A stretch of 64,000 nt of DNA, taken from the NCBI GenBank assembly GCA_022870745.1, contig CP085323.1, positions 3,596,001 to 3,660,000 of the forward strand, read 5' to 3'. Both the position numbers and the translations under genes were made by a program. Below the pieces are notes generated by a model. That model was not told the DNA's origin, ran no database searches, and saw only the letters and a list, made by a program, of their open reading frames with translations. Below, piece by piece: positions 44,452-54,225 of the stretch (position 1 is the stretch's first letter; the number at the start of each line of letters is the position of its first letter). Source of the stretch: Silvibacterium acidisoli. Its GTDB lineage: Bacteria; Acidobacteriota; Terriglobia; Terriglobales; Acidobacteriaceae.

Positions 44452-46137
44452 TTATCGTGGCTCCGCTGGAAATAGAATGCGAACAACTGCACCGTCACCT
44501 TCGTTGGCAATCGAGAGTGTGCCATGCATCGCGTGAACAATCTCTTGGGTAATCGCCAGGCCCAGGCCGGTACCTTTCGCGCGTGTCGTGAAAAACGGCT
44601 CAACCGCACTCTTGAGTGCCGCTAGGCTGAAGCCTCCGGCATTGTCCGACACTGTGAGAGTCACCTCTCCAGACTGCTCCTGGCAATCAACTTTGATCCA
44701 AGGCCGATCTGTTTTCTGCTCGTCGAGTTGGTGAATCGCATTCTCAATCAGGTTGTCGAAGACTTGTTCGAGTCGAAGGGGATCGACAGTTGCTTCCACA
44801 TCATTCTGACCAATGAAACGCAGATTGATGTCCGCTCGGCGAGCACGCCACCTCACGACCGCGGATTCAGCGATCGTGCTGATCTCAGTTTTCACTGTGC
44901 TTAAACGGATCGGCCGGGACAAGTCGAGGAGACGTTCGATCATGGCATCCAGCCGGTCGACTTCGGCAAGAATCACGGTACTGCCTTGGGAAGAGAGCTC
45001 TTCTTGAGTCTTTCGCTGCGTCATTTGCGCCCGCAAGCGGATAGTTGCCAGTGGATTCCGAAGCTCATGGGCAACGCCAGCGGCTAGTTGACCGATAGCA
45101 GCGAGCCGTTCATTCTGACGGACGCGCTCCTGTAGCTCGCGTTCGCGGTCGATCTGCCCGCGAAGCGCGACGCCGAGACGGTCCAGACCGTCCAGGACAC
45201 GATGGAATTCTGCGAGACGGACTGTTGGCGGATGTTGCTGCTGATTGAGGTCTGACTCCATCCAGGTTAGCCGGTTCAAAATGGCTTCTGTTCCTTGACC
45301 AACCTGTCGAAGGACGAAGAAGGCAAAGAGTACAGTGACACACGCAATCGCCCCAAAACCGAAGGCACTCCAGAGGAGAGCTCGCTTTCGATCTGATTCC
45401 GCGCCAGGAATGCGTTGCATCAACCAGGCAGAGCCAACAGGGGCGCCGGCACAGCTCGCTGTATCGCAGACGGGAACGGCGATAAACAACACAACATCGT
45501 GCGGACCATAGAACTCGTTTTGCTGGAGACTCTCAGCAGTGAAGGCCGCCGACGCGATGTTGACGATATCCGGCGTTTCACGAGCCGGGAGCGCTTTGGG
45601 GTCGCCCGGACCCTCATGCGTCGGGAAGGCATAACCCAATAACCGTTGATCACCTGGTCGAAAGAATCCACCTTCTATTCCAGTTTCGTCTTGCAGAACC
45701 TTGGCCGTGATTTGTTCAAGGCTTTGTTCTTCGGGTGATTGAGATCTTCCGCCCGGTGGCTTCGGCTTCTGTTCAGGTGGGGGCGGTGGAGCTATTTCCG
45801 TGCTGTTACCAGCAGGAGAGCGTTCGGGCTTCGGTGGTGGAGGCGGCCCAACTTCGACCCTTGTAATCGTCGCAGTTGGATTGGGGCGTGATTCATAAGC
45901 GGTCTTGAGCGATTTCGCGACCGCTGAAAGGTGCTTCTGCGATCTTGCAACAGCGTTTGCCTGTGTAGTGCGGAGAACCCATAGAAGGATCAGCAGGGTC
46001 CCGACCAAAAGAATGACGACCGTTCCCGCAAGCAAGGCAACTCGGCTCCGTAAGCTCGGCGCATGCCATGCGGAGATCATCGGCCCTGTTGTTTGCGTCT
46101 CTTTCATCGCAGTGTAGCCATGCAAATTCCGTTCCAA
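44452..46137 (-). CDS. Membrane sensor histidine kinase (NtrB-like)
   Basis: 561 residues from 46137; ATG 46107 (MKETQ...) is an alternative start. TM1 ~32-55, a periplasmic domain of about 200 residues, TM2 ~253-277, a HAMP-like helical segment, then DHp with His357 (GVAHELRNPLATIRLR) and an ATPase domain (NLIENAI, DNAGGF, GTGLGLAI). The periplasmic part contains a polyproline stretch (GPPPPPKPERSP and PPPPPEQKPKPPGG) and a two-Cys segment CDTASC. A similar proline-rich tail occurs in the divergently encoded exported protein, so that product might be sensed or bind here (inference). Confidence 0.93.
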   Translation of the reverse strand: MERNLHGYTAMKETQTTGPMISAWHAPSLRSRVALLAGTVVILLVGTLLILLWVLRTTQANAVARSQKHLSAVAKSLKTAYESRPNPTATITRVEVGPPPPPKPERSPAGNSTEIAPPPPPEQKPKPPGGRSQSPEEQSLEQITAKVLQDETGIEGGFFRPGDQRLLGYAFPTHEGPGDPKALPARETPDIVNIASAAFTAESLQQNEFYGPHDVVLFIAVPVCDTASCAGAPVGSAWLMQRIPGAESDRKRALLWSAFGFGAIACVTVLFAFFVLRQVGQGTEAILNRLTWMESDLNQQQHPPTVRLAEFHRVLDGLDRLGVALRGQIDRERELQERVRQNERLAAIGQLAAGVAHELRNPLATIRLRAQMTQRKTQEELSSQGSTVILAEVDRLDAMIERLLDLSRPIRLSTVKTEISTIAESAVVRWRARRADINLRFIGQNDVEATVDPLRLEQVFDNLIENAIHQLDEQKTDRPWIKVDCQEQSGEVTLTVSDNAGGFSLAALKSAVEPFFTTRAKGTGLGLAITQEIVHAMHGTLSIANEGDGAVVRILFPAEPR

Positions 46138-46320
46138 AGATTCCAGGGTCTATTTTCCGCGAAATGGCCTGGTTTCTGAAAAGGTGCCACTGGCTTGCGT
46201 TCGCTTCCCGTACATGTTGTTGGACGGATTCCGTACAAGAGGAAGACGGTGTACTGAGCGCGAGTGCCGTGAAACCCAAGAAAACACGGAAAAAGTGGGC
46301 GTTTTTGTATGGTTTGCACT

Positions 46321-46336
46321 TTGGCACGCCGCTTGC
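46321..46336 (+). promoter_or_regulatory. Sigma54 (-24/-12) promoter
   Basis: TTGGCACGCCGCTTGC: GG and GC are separated by exactly ten bases, and the match to the TGGCACG-N4-TTGC consensus is nearly complete. The expected transcription start near 46348 is 15 bases before ATG 46363, with GAGG between. The nearby NtrC-type regulator is the obvious activator. Confidence 0.85.
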
Positions 46337-46362
46337 CCTAGAGCAGGTAGAGGTGCGGTCCC

Positions 46363-46875
46363 ATGAATCATCAAATCCTTTCCATTCCACTCTTTCTCGC
46401 GGCAGTTTCTGCGGGCGCTCAGGCACCAGGGAATTCTCCGCCTCCCCCTTCAGCAGCTCAGGTAGCCGAAACCAGCCACATCGCACGCTTCGTAGCTGGA
46501 CCTGGGGATCGGCTTCAAGGCCTCATGCTTCGCAATGGAACCTTCGTTGTTTTATCGCCCGGTCTTGCTCAGCGTATCCCGTCGACATTGAGGAAGAGCG
46601 CATCTGTGCAAGTAGCCGGGGACGAGTTCTCGTACTCGGGCAGCAAGACGATCCAGGCGAGAGCGATCACCATCGCCGGGGTCTCCTACGCGGACGACGC
46701 TCCGCGAGTCGGTCCCGGCCCTGCGGGAGGCCCGCCTGCTCCACCGCGGGAGCCTCGCGGCCGGCGCGACGATCCCCGTCCTTGCGACGCGCCCCTGCCC
46801 CCACCGCAAGGTGCGCCTCCCCCGGACGGCGTAACACCGCCTGCTCCTCCACCGCCGACACCACAAGGCCTGTAA
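46363..46875 (+). CDS. Exported proline-rich protein under sigma54 control
   Basis: 170 residues: a signal peptide (MNHQILSIPLFLAAVSAGAQA), a ~90-residue domain (ETSHIARFVAGPGDRLQGLM, GTFVVLSPGLAQRI, then SYSGSKTIQARAITIAGVSY) and a disordered Pro/Arg-rich C-terminus ending PPAPPPPTPQGL. The folded part may be a small beta domain; no family is recognised. It is the first gene after the -24/-12 promoter and probably forms an operon with the next two genes (gaps of 90 and 2 bases). Confidence 0.8.
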   Translation: MNHQILSIPLFLAAVSAGAQAPGNSPPPPSAAQVAETSHIARFVAGPGDRLQGLMLRNGTFVVLSPGLAQRIPSTLRKSASVQVAGDEFSYSGSKTIQARAITIAGVSYADDAPRVGPGPAGGPPAPPREPRGRRDDPRPCDAPLPPPQGAPPPDGVTPPAPPPPTPQGL

Positions 46876-46965
46876 GCAAGCTCTGTCGGCAACAGCATCC
46901 AACGGAGGCCTGCCACACGAAGTTGTGCAGCGGGCGCTTCCTCAGCTTACCCAAGGACTTGAACA

Positions 46966-47511
46966 ATGCCTCCACCGAAGAAAGCCGCCAAGAAAGCGGC
47001 GAAGAAAGCAACTGGACATCACGATCCGCATAAAGCCGCGAAAGATGCCCGTCGGACCTTTGAGCATCTCGGTCGCGTGCAAGCGATAGCCAAGCTCACG
47101 AACTCTGAAAGCGAGACACTCGCCTTTCTCTCGCAAACTGCAGACAGGGCCTTTCGCGCGGGTCAATATAAGGACTCCGCAGACCTGTTGCGCGCCGCTG
47201 AGCATCTCTCGTTCGCTTCGCTTTATCGTGAAGCCACTGAAACTGTTGCTGACAACTTGAAAGCCACGATCAAAGACGAGTTCGACCATCTCCTGGAACG
47301 AGCCGAAGATCATGCCAATCACCACTCCGCTCCAAAGGAAGTTCATGCGTTGATGGAGCGCATGACTAAGGAAGCGAAGGCGGCTCTCAAGCGTGGATCG
47401 TATCGAGCGGCGCTTGAGTTCGCTCGAGGCGCCGAGGCACTCGCCCATGTCGACGAACTGAAGCCCGCTGAACTTTCGGCGGGCAAAGAGCAGAAGAGGC
47501 TTCAGGACTAG
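46966..47511 (+). CDS. Hypothetical protein with histone-H1-like basic N-terminus
   Basis: 181 residues. The N-terminus is Lys/Ala-rich (MPPPKKAAKKAAKKATGHH), like H1-type tails, and is followed by an all-helical region with two similar segments (FRAGQYKDSADLLRAAEHLSF and LKRGSYRAALEFARGAEALAH), suggesting TPR- or HEPN-like helical hairpins. Four histidines cluster near HANHHSAPKEVH. The function is unknown. It ends two bases before the MFS gene, so the two are co-translated. Confidence 0.75.
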   Translation: MPPPKKAAKKAAKKATGHHDPHKAAKDARRTFEHLGRVQAIAKLTNSESETLAFLSQTADRAFRAGQYKDSADLLRAAEHLSFASLYREATETVADNLKATIKDEFDHLLERAEDHANHHSAPKEVHALMERMTKEAKAALKRGSYRAALEFARGAEALAHVDELKPAELSAGKEQKRLQD

Positions 47512-47513
47512 CT

Positions 47514-48779
47514 ATGGCGGCGACAGCACATGACGCGGTTTCGCAAGCAGCGGACAAAAAACGCTCCAGCGTCCGCGCCTTGGAATGGACCAACTTCTTT
47601 CTTGCCGACGTGCAGGCGGGACTTGGTCCATTCGTCGCTGCCTATCTGGCAAGTATCGGCTGGCAAGCAGGCGCAGTCGGTCGCGCACTAACGTTCGGCG
47701 GAATTGTCACCGTTGTTCTCCAAACGCCAGCCGGATGGATCGTCGATCGCGCTACACGGAAGAGGCTCATCTTGGTCGCGGGGAGCATTGTTCTCGCTCT
47801 CGGCGCTGTTCTGTTCGCCCTCTCGGGACGCGGCAGTGTGGTCTATACGGCACAGGGATTGATTGGTCTAGCGGGACCTTTCTTAGGGCCGACCGTCGCT
47901 GCCATCACGATGGGTCTTGTCGGCAGCAAACTCTTCGATTGTCAGTTTGGCCGCAACCAGGGCTTCAATGCGGGCGGCAACCTATTCGCGGCTGCGGTGA
48001 TCGCTGCCACGTCACACTACCTTGGCAATCGGGCGATCTTCTACGCCGTCGCCATCCTCGTACTTCCGACCATCATCGCGACCCTGCTGATCAAACGCGA
48101 CGACATCGACTTTGATCTGGCACGCGGTGGCTGCGAGGACGGGAAGGCCGAGGGCGGTGACAAAGCTGTCCTGCTAAACCTCGCGAAAGATCGCGTGCTC
48201 CTGGCCTTTCTGGCATGCGCCTTTCTCTTCCACTTCGCAAACGCTGCCATGCTCCCGCAACTCGGTGAGCTTCTAGCTCACGGGTCGCCAAAAGCGGCTG
48301 CCCCCTTTATGGGTGCATGCATAGCGATAACGCAGATTGTCATGCTTTGCACCTCCGCTTACTTCGGTAAGTTCGCGAATCAGAATGGTCGCAAGCGGAT
48401 TCTTCTTGCTGGGTTCGCGGTTCTCCCATTCCGTGCGGCTCTCTATACGATCTTCCACGCCGTGCCTGCTTTGCTCGCAGTCCAGATCCTGGATGGCGTT
48501 GCGAATTCGATCTTCGGGGTGGTCTCAATCCTCGTTATCGCTGACCGTACGCGCGGCACCGGACGCTTCAATCTCGCTCAGGGTGCTCTTGCAACCGCCG
48601 TGGGGCTCGGAGCCGCATTGAGCAACACCTTCGGGGGAACTTTGATGGAGAAGGCTGGTTATCGCACATCGTTTCTAGCTCTGGGTGGCGTCGCATGCCT
48701 CGCGACTCTGCTCCTCTTCTTCGCCGTTCCCGAGACCGTTCATGGAGCTACTAGTTCTCCGCAACCCGCACAAGGATAA
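47514..48779 (+). CDS. MFS transporter
   Basis: 421 residues with about twelve membrane helices in two halves. The loop between helices 2 and 3 has the MFS signature form GWIVDRATRKRLILVAGSI, and the equivalent in the second half is GKFANQNGRKRILLAGFA. The opening WTNFFLADVQAGLGPFVAAY is typical of a family often annotated simply as MFS transporter. The substrate is unknown. It is the third gene of the sigma54-driven unit, which suggests export or uptake of a compound tied to the sensed signal. Confidence 0.9.
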   Translation: MAATAHDAVSQAADKKRSSVRALEWTNFFLADVQAGLGPFVAAYLASIGWQAGAVGRALTFGGIVTVVLQTPAGWIVDRATRKRLILVAGSIVLALGAVLFALSGRGSVVYTAQGLIGLAGPFLGPTVAAITMGLVGSKLFDCQFGRNQGFNAGGNLFAAAVIAATSHYLGNRAIFYAVAILVLPTIIATLLIKRDDIDFDLARGGCEDGKAEGGDKAVLLNLAKDRVLLAFLACAFLFHFANAAMLPQLGELLAHGSPKAAAPFMGACIAITQIVMLCTSAYFGKFANQNGRKRILLAGFAVLPFRAALYTIFHAVPALLAVQILDGVANSIFGVVSILVIADRTRGTGRFNLAQGALATAVGLGAALSNTFGGTLMEKAGYRTSFLALGGVACLATLLLFFAVPETVHGATSSPQPAQG

Positions 48780-49259
48780 GCGAAGTCGCCTTGTATGGAT
48801 TGGAAGGATTGTTGTTCTCGCGGCTCGGCAAGGTCCGCAGAGAGTTGGTCGAGCAAGAAATCCCAAAAGACGGGTGTCGGCTTCTTTCGTGGAACTTTGT
48901 TCCAACGCCGACGGCCGTAGCGACAGGCCAGTTAATGCTGCCGCCTTCGCAAAGTGAGCATCGGCATCAACGTGCACTGAATGATGGGGAAGGGGCTATC
49001 CAACCGCTCCAGTTCTCGCGTCGTCCATCAACATCCTTAGCGTCCGTGCTGCTCCTTAAGCTTTTCTTAAGGGGAAAGCCGGTACTCTGTTCGTGTCGTC
49101 TCCGGGCTGTTCATAGACAAAGAGTCAGTGATTTGTAATTTTCTTTGGCGGAATCTTGAGGCAACATGAGTGGCGGGTTGAAGCCGAATCAGAAGGACGA
49201 GCTTAAAAGTGTAGGTCTTTTCTTCTGACCCCGCTGTTGTTCTGTCCCGTGGATCAATC
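48780..49259. other. 480-bp gap, no supported gene
   Basis: A 115-codon frame opens with TTG at 48791 (LYGLEGLLFSRLGK...), but it has no ribosome site and loses protein-like composition halfway. The 3' half becomes AT-rich and probably contains the promoter of the regulator at 49260. Confidence 0.35.
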
Positions 49260-49934
49260 ATGAAAGTTCTTCTTGTTGAAGATGACAAGCGCATCGCAAA
49301 TCTGGTCGCGCAAGGCCTACGGGAAGGGGGCCATGACGTAACGAATTCATACGACGGAGTTGAAGGTACGCTCCTGTTACTTAACAGCCGATATGATGTC
49401 GTACTGCTGGATATTAATCTCCCCGGAGTAAGCGGTATGCAGATATTAGAAACGGTACGTAGTCGCCAGAGTGTAGTTCCAATCTTGATGCTCACTGCGG
49501 TAGACAGCGTTCCTGATGTCTTGAAAGCATTCAATCTTGGCGCGGATGACTACATTGTTAAGCCGTTCCTTCTCCAAATATTACTCGCTCGAGTGGAGGC
49601 CATTGCAAGACGAACTCAGACTGTGCAGAATACGATTCTTCGGATCGCAGGCATCACTCTCAACCCCGAGCTTCGGGTTGCGTGGCGCGACGGACGCGAG
49701 ATTCAACTTACGCAAAAACAAGCCAAGTTGCTGAAGGCGCTGATGCGGCGCAGTGGTCATTTAACTTCGCGTGAAGAGCTGATTGATGCAGCCTGGGAAA
49801 AAGGAGCTGATGTCAAAGGAAACACTTTGGATGTGTACATGCACGGCTTGCGAGCGAAGCTTGGCGACGGAGCTGAGGCCACACCGCTCATACGGACAGT
49901 CCACGGCATGGGGTACATTTTTTCCAGCGAGTGA
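49260..49934 (+). CDS. OmpR/PhoB-family response regulator (orphan)
   Basis: 224 residues: receiver 1-118 with phospho-acceptor Asp51 (VVLLDINLPGVSG) and the Lys of YIVKPF, then a winged-helix effector domain (ILRIAGITLNPELR, LTQKQAKLLKALMRR, then DVYMHGLRAKLGD and TVHGMGYIF). It resembles QseB/CusR types. No histidine kinase is next to it; the nearest candidates are the NtrB-like kinase at 44452 and the CpxA-like kinase at 59723, each with its own regulator. Confidence 0.93.
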   Translation: MKVLLVEDDKRIANLVAQGLREGGHDVTNSYDGVEGTLLLLNSRYDVVLLDINLPGVSGMQILETVRSRQSVVPILMLTAVDSVPDVLKAFNLGADDYIVKPFLLQILLARVEAIARRTQTVQNTILRIAGITLNPELRVAWRDGREIQLTQKQAKLLKALMRRSGHLTSREELIDAAWEKGADVKGNTLDVYMHGLRAKLGDGAEATPLIRTVHGMGYIFSSE

Positions 49935-50536
49935 AAGAATACGCATTTATCGATTAAGAGGAAATTTCCCGGCACAATATTCTCAGCGCTTGTTCTCTCT
50001 GCATAGCTCATGTGGTCAGGTGATAAATCGGTTTACCAAGTAGCCGAAAAGCTCAGTTGCAGTAAAGGTCGAGAGGTCGAAAAGATCTTCGTTGAAAAAA
50101 TCGCCACGTATGCACAGCATCTGCCCCACTAAGGGGCACGTCTTGAGCGGCCGGCCGCCGCACATCACACGAAGAAATAACGATGACAAGCGTGGTGGGT
50201 CCGATGTAGTGGCGGACGCGTCATCCAATACTGCGCAAGAACAAATCTGCCTTCCATTGGAAATGCGTATATCTATCCGAAGCAAGTAGCATTGGGGCGT
50301 GAAGCTGTCACTGCTTGATGAGAAAGCAGCATTGCCGTTACAGTGTCGTAGATTGAATATCGCCCTGGATGTTACGAGAGGCCTTCTAGGGAGGCATCGA
50401 ACCTCGCGCTTCCACTCTAGTGCTGGGGATTCCCCTGGGCAAAAGCTGAACATCTTAAGGAAATCTGAAAGCCTTTTTAAATAGGTGTTTACAGGGAGAT
50501 GAAGGGCATTCGGCATACTAGCAACAGTGTTCAGCA
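49935..50536. other. ~600-bp gap, no supported gene
   Basis: Overlapping short frames on both strands have no ribosome sites or recognisable sequence; the stretch is AT-richer than the left half of the window. Confidence 0.35.
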
Positions 50537-50563
50537 ATGTCTCGACTGGAGCCGGTGTTTTAT

Positions 50564-50908
50564 ATGCAGCGCAATTTTAAAATCCCGGCCAAACTGAGAA
50601 GGCTTGGATATTTGTTGCTCGCATTATTGGTTTTAAGCTGGGGCACTGCTTCAAAGGTGTCGCTTTACCACGTCAAGCTTCAGGGCGGAAAGTGCCCTCT
50701 TGCAAAGCTTCTCTCTGAGGCGGAGCGCGCGAACGCCCCCTCTGTAGTTCCCGGTACATTGGACGTTCAGTGGCCGGGAGACAGTTTGAATACTACTGAG
50801 ACCTGGAGCCTCGAAAATCCAGATCCAGTGCAGGATGCAGACCGGCTGCATGCCTTCGCTTCTTTCCCGGATAACCACTCCCCGGCTTTTCTCCCTCTTC
50901 GACTCTAA
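50564..50908 (+). CDS. Small single-span membrane or exported hypothetical protein
   Basis: 114 residues from ATG 50564 (another ATG nine codons earlier). A basic start (MQRNFKIPAKLRRLGY) precedes one hydrophobic helix (LLLALLVLSWGTAS), followed by about 80 residues rich in Asp, Asn and Pro with one Cys (GGKCPLAKLLSEAERA). No family is recognised. It lies 215 bp upstream of the TonB-dependent receptor gene in the same direction and may serve it (inference). Confidence 0.55.
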   Translation: MQRNFKIPAKLRRLGYLLLALLVLSWGTASKVSLYHVKLQGGKCPLAKLLSEAERANAPSVVPGTLDVQWPGDSLNTTETWSLENPDPVQDADRLHAFASFPDNHSPAFLPLRL

Positions 50909-51123
50909 GCCAAGTCCTCATACTCACATTTGACATCGATTTCTTGCTAGCTCTATGAGCCATGCTCGCTCGTATGCGGGTTAGTGTCTGAAATCTCTTG
51001 CGTGCACGAAGTAGAGCACTGGCGTCTTGCCGGTGCGTCAGCCCCCGCATGCCAGATCGTGGCTGCAGGCATCACCGTCAACATTTCGATTCGTTCCCTT
51101 AACCTCATTGGAGAGCCATTCAG

Positions 51124-53733
51124 TTGAGACATAAATTGCTTTTCTTGTTAGGAATCGTCTGCTTGCTCGTACCGGGTCAGACTACATTTGCGCAGACAGC
51201 AGGTACAAAAGTTAGTGGCACCATTGTTGATTCCTCTCAGGCTTTTGTTAGCGATGCCGTCGTGACATTGACGGACTCACACGGCAACTCTGCGGCCACC
51301 GTAAGCAACAATGCGGGCGTCTTCACTTTTGATCGCGTCCAGCCAGGTGCGTACAAGATAGCAGTCGAAAAAGATGGTTTTGCCGCTGCGCGCCGCGACA
51401 ATCTGAACGTGACACTTGGAGCAACGTTGGCGGTAAATATCCAGATGCAGCTAGCCAGCAGCATGCAGTCTGTTACCATTAGTGCTCACATGATGAATGG
51501 TGTGACTACGCAGCCGTCACAAGAGCAACTCTTTGAGTCAGGACAGAGCACCCGCACCCTTGACCGCAGCCAGATGGACACCCTTGGTCCAGTAGCCGGC
51601 GCTGGGCAGATCCTCTCACTGACACCTGGGGCTAATGTGACTGGTTATGGCAACACCGGGGCGCAGAAATATTCCATCATGATTAACGGCATCAGCCAGG
51701 GATGGGGCGGCTATGGCGGCTTAAGCACTTCGGGGTCCCTCGCAGTCACTTTCGATGGTATCCCGATGTCTGACCCTGCCACAGACTTGTGGCAGTCGGA
51801 CATGCTGCCAGTCTCACAAATGATTCAGAATACGAACGTGACCTATGGATCTGGAGAGCCGGCTGACCGTTGGTATAACAATATTGGCGGCGGCATTGAC
51901 TTCACTCCTGTTCAGCCTACCGATCGCCCTCATGCCACGGTTTCAGTTGCCTACGGCAGCTATCAGCAGAAGCAGCTGAGCTTCAACGCCAGCTCCGGCC
52001 TGTATCACGGATGGTCAACCTTGCTTGCAGGAGGAGGCGGGCAGGGAAATGATTTTCGCACCGGTATCGGTGACGGATTTGCCAGCCCGTCAAAGGACTT
52101 TGCCCTTTACTCAAAAACGCTCAAGTCGGTCGGTTCGAATAGCTTTGAGCTCGGTGGCTATTACGCTCATAGCGGGAGCTATCGCTCGCAAGTAACTCCA
52201 ATCGTCGCAAATCCTCTTATCACGGTGAGTGGCACGCCGGGTATCGGCGAAGTTTACAGCGAGCAAACTTCTGGATATTACAGTACTCTTCCGTATAACA
52301 GCTACAACAAGTACGACACCAACGATATGGCCATAATCTATGGGCGTGAAACTATGCATCTGGATCCGCTCACCACGTTACAGAATACGTCGTGGTTTCA
52401 GCGCATCGACCGCACGCATTACCGCACGGATGATGTCTATTCTCCAGGAGCTCAGCTGCGAGAATGGAACGATCCGCATACTGACACGATAGGTGACCGG
52501 CTTTCTTTCAGCTCATTGCTTCCCAAAAACACGATCAGTGGCTCTGCATATTACATCCATGCGCTCTACAATACGCGGAATAATTTTTACAATCCGGCAG
52601 ATGGCGGATCGAAAACTGTAGCGAACATCGGCGGCAAGGTGCGCTCGTCATACTTCAATCAGGACGATTTCGCCATTGCCTTGCAAGATGACATCCACCC
52701 GATCGATCGAATCCACATTACGCCGGGAATTCGCTATGTGGGCTTTACCGCAAGTTTTGCTGACCATGCCCAGCAAGACTTTACGCTTGGGCCAGGAGCG
52801 ATCTGGGATACCGCTTGTCGCTATAACGGCGAAGGTGAAAGCTACACAAACGGCGTAAACGATCAGGGCGCCTGTCCCGCAAACAGCCAGAATCGTAGCG
52901 GAGTTGAGCCATCCATAGACGCTAACGCACAAGTGCTCAAGTGGTTGGCAATATATGGTGGGTACGCAGAAGCGTTGCGTGCTCCAGAGCTCGGCGGTGG
53001 TGGCGGTGTCTTCCAATCAGTTGATCCAAGCAGCTATCACCTGCAGCGTGGCAAGTATGGACAGGTTGGTTTTAAAATCCACACAGACGGCAGTGGATTT
53101 AAACATAATCTTCTTTTTGGCCTCGCCTACTTCCATAACAGCTATGAAAACCAGGAAATCGATACTTCTTTAGCTAACGGCGACACGATAGACTCGAGCG
53201 GGAGTTCGCTCTTCCGCGGCGTCAACATGTATTTCGACGACGATCCGATCGAACATCTCACCATCTTCACAAACGCCACTTTTCAAAGCTCGAAATTCAC
53301 AAATTATGTTACTGGTGGCGTGAGCTATAACGATCTTCCTGTTTCATATGTGCCAAATGCCACGTTCAATTTCGGTGCTACGTATGACTGGGCAGCAAGA
53401 TATCGTTTGCATATCCAGCCAACGTTTTTTCTGCAGACAATAGGAAGTCAACACATATTTGACAACAGCACTGGAACGCCAAGTCAGACGACGATGCCCT
53501 CTTATACAACTGCGAACTTCTCTGTAAAAGTTCCTCTTAAGCGGTTTGATGTCACCTTCAATGCGTCAAATCTGACAAACTCAAAGTACAACGAGTATGA
53601 GTACATATCCGCAGGCAGCTATTTCGGTACCAGTGCTTACACCAGTGCGCCTGCGAATGAACAATCGGGGTATCTGCTTGGGTATCCCGGAGCACCTTTT
53701 ACAGCTTACGGATCGGTTACCTATCACTTCTAA
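51124..53733 (+). CDS. TonB-dependent outer-membrane receptor with carboxypeptidase-regulatory-like N-terminal domain
   Basis: 869 residues starting at TTG 51124, nine bases after GGAGAG. The signal peptide ends near TTFAQT. Residues ~28-112 form a carboxypeptidase-regulatory-like beta domain (VSGTIVDSSQAFVSDAVV, FTFDRVQPGAYKIAVEKDGF), then a plug domain (~140-265; GAGQILSLTPGANVTGYG, VTFDGIPMSDPAT, IGGGIDFTP) and a long beta barrel ending in YHF, as expected for BAM insertion. The ligand is unknown. A terminator follows. Confidence 0.92.
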   Translation: MRHKLLFLLGIVCLLVPGQTTFAQTAGTKVSGTIVDSSQAFVSDAVVTLTDSHGNSAATVSNNAGVFTFDRVQPGAYKIAVEKDGFAAARRDNLNVTLGATLAVNIQMQLASSMQSVTISAHMMNGVTTQPSQEQLFESGQSTRTLDRSQMDTLGPVAGAGQILSLTPGANVTGYGNTGAQKYSIMINGISQGWGGYGGLSTSGSLAVTFDGIPMSDPATDLWQSDMLPVSQMIQNTNVTYGSGEPADRWYNNIGGGIDFTPVQPTDRPHATVSVAYGSYQQKQLSFNASSGLYHGWSTLLAGGGGQGNDFRTGIGDGFASPSKDFALYSKTLKSVGSNSFELGGYYAHSGSYRSQVTPIVANPLITVSGTPGIGEVYSEQTSGYYSTLPYNSYNKYDTNDMAIIYGRETMHLDPLTTLQNTSWFQRIDRTHYRTDDVYSPGAQLREWNDPHTDTIGDRLSFSSLLPKNTISGSAYYIHALYNTRNNFYNPADGGSKTVANIGGKVRSSYFNQDDFAIALQDDIHPIDRIHITPGIRYVGFTASFADHAQQDFTLGPGAIWDTACRYNGEGESYTNGVNDQGACPANSQNRSGVEPSIDANAQVLKWLAIYGGYAEALRAPELGGGGGVFQSVDPSSYHLQRGKYGQVGFKIHTDGSGFKHNLLFGLAYFHNSYENQEIDTSLANGDTIDSSGSSLFRGVNMYFDDDPIEHLTIFTNATFQSSKFTNYVTGGVSYNDLPVSYVPNATFNFGATYDWAARYRLHIQPTFFLQTIGSQHIFDNSTGTPSQTTMPSYTTANFSVKVPLKRFDVTFNASNLTNSKYNEYEYISAGSYFGTSAYTSAPANEQSGYLLGYPGAPFTAYGSVTYHF

Positions 53734-53750
53734 CGTGAAGAGTCTTCCTC

Positions 53751-53780
53751 TGGCGTCAGCGAATGCTGGCGCCATTTTTT
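53751..53780 (+). terminator. Intrinsic terminator of the TonB-receptor gene
   Basis: TGGCGTCAGC-GAAT-GCTGGCGCCA (one G-T pair) followed by six T, 17 bases after the stop. Confidence 0.88.
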
Positions 53781-54225
53781 AAAGGGAATCTAGATTGAGG
53801 ATGGGCGCTTATCCGATTGGGCGCATAATCGTTTGAGGCAGTGAGGCCTGGTATTCGAAGGTGCGATGCCAAGGTGGCGAAATGGGACATCTGTGATGAA
53901 CGCCCTCTCCATTAGCGCTGAAAATGTGCTCTCGTCCTCGCGCATCTCTCGCGTGCAGGACACCAAGCGAGCTGGCCAACCAGACCAGCCGCGGACAAAA
54001 TTCAGCTTGTTTCAGGAACACTGAGCCCTTCAGAGGGTTTGAGGCCTGAAGGGAATTAGAAGCCGGAAAGGAATGCGTCCCGGAGCCGAAGCACGAGCCG
54101 GAAGCACAGGCAGACTTGTTTCCATTATCGGGCTCACCCGAAGAAGCGATACACGTTCCTGCTTCATCGGATCAGCCCTTCTCGCGGGAATTATTGAACG
54201 GTGAACGCGCATTCCTTTTCGCGCT
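53781..54225. other. ~445-bp gap, no supported gene
   Basis: Only short shadow frames are visible between the receptor terminator and the end of the convergent propeller gene. Confidence 0.35.

Noticed and set aside
45893-46486. 197-codon minus-strand frame spanning the divergent promoter region
   Set aside because: Crosses the sigma54 promoter and kinase start in another frame; no domain or ribosome site.
48791-49138. 115-codon plus-strand frame after the MFS gene
   Set aside because: TTG start without ribosome site; composition becomes non-protein-like after about 55 residues.
50016-50537. 173-codon minus-strand frame
   Set aside because: Cys-rich, low-similarity composition, no ribosome site; it lies in an AT-rich gap where long frames appear by chance.
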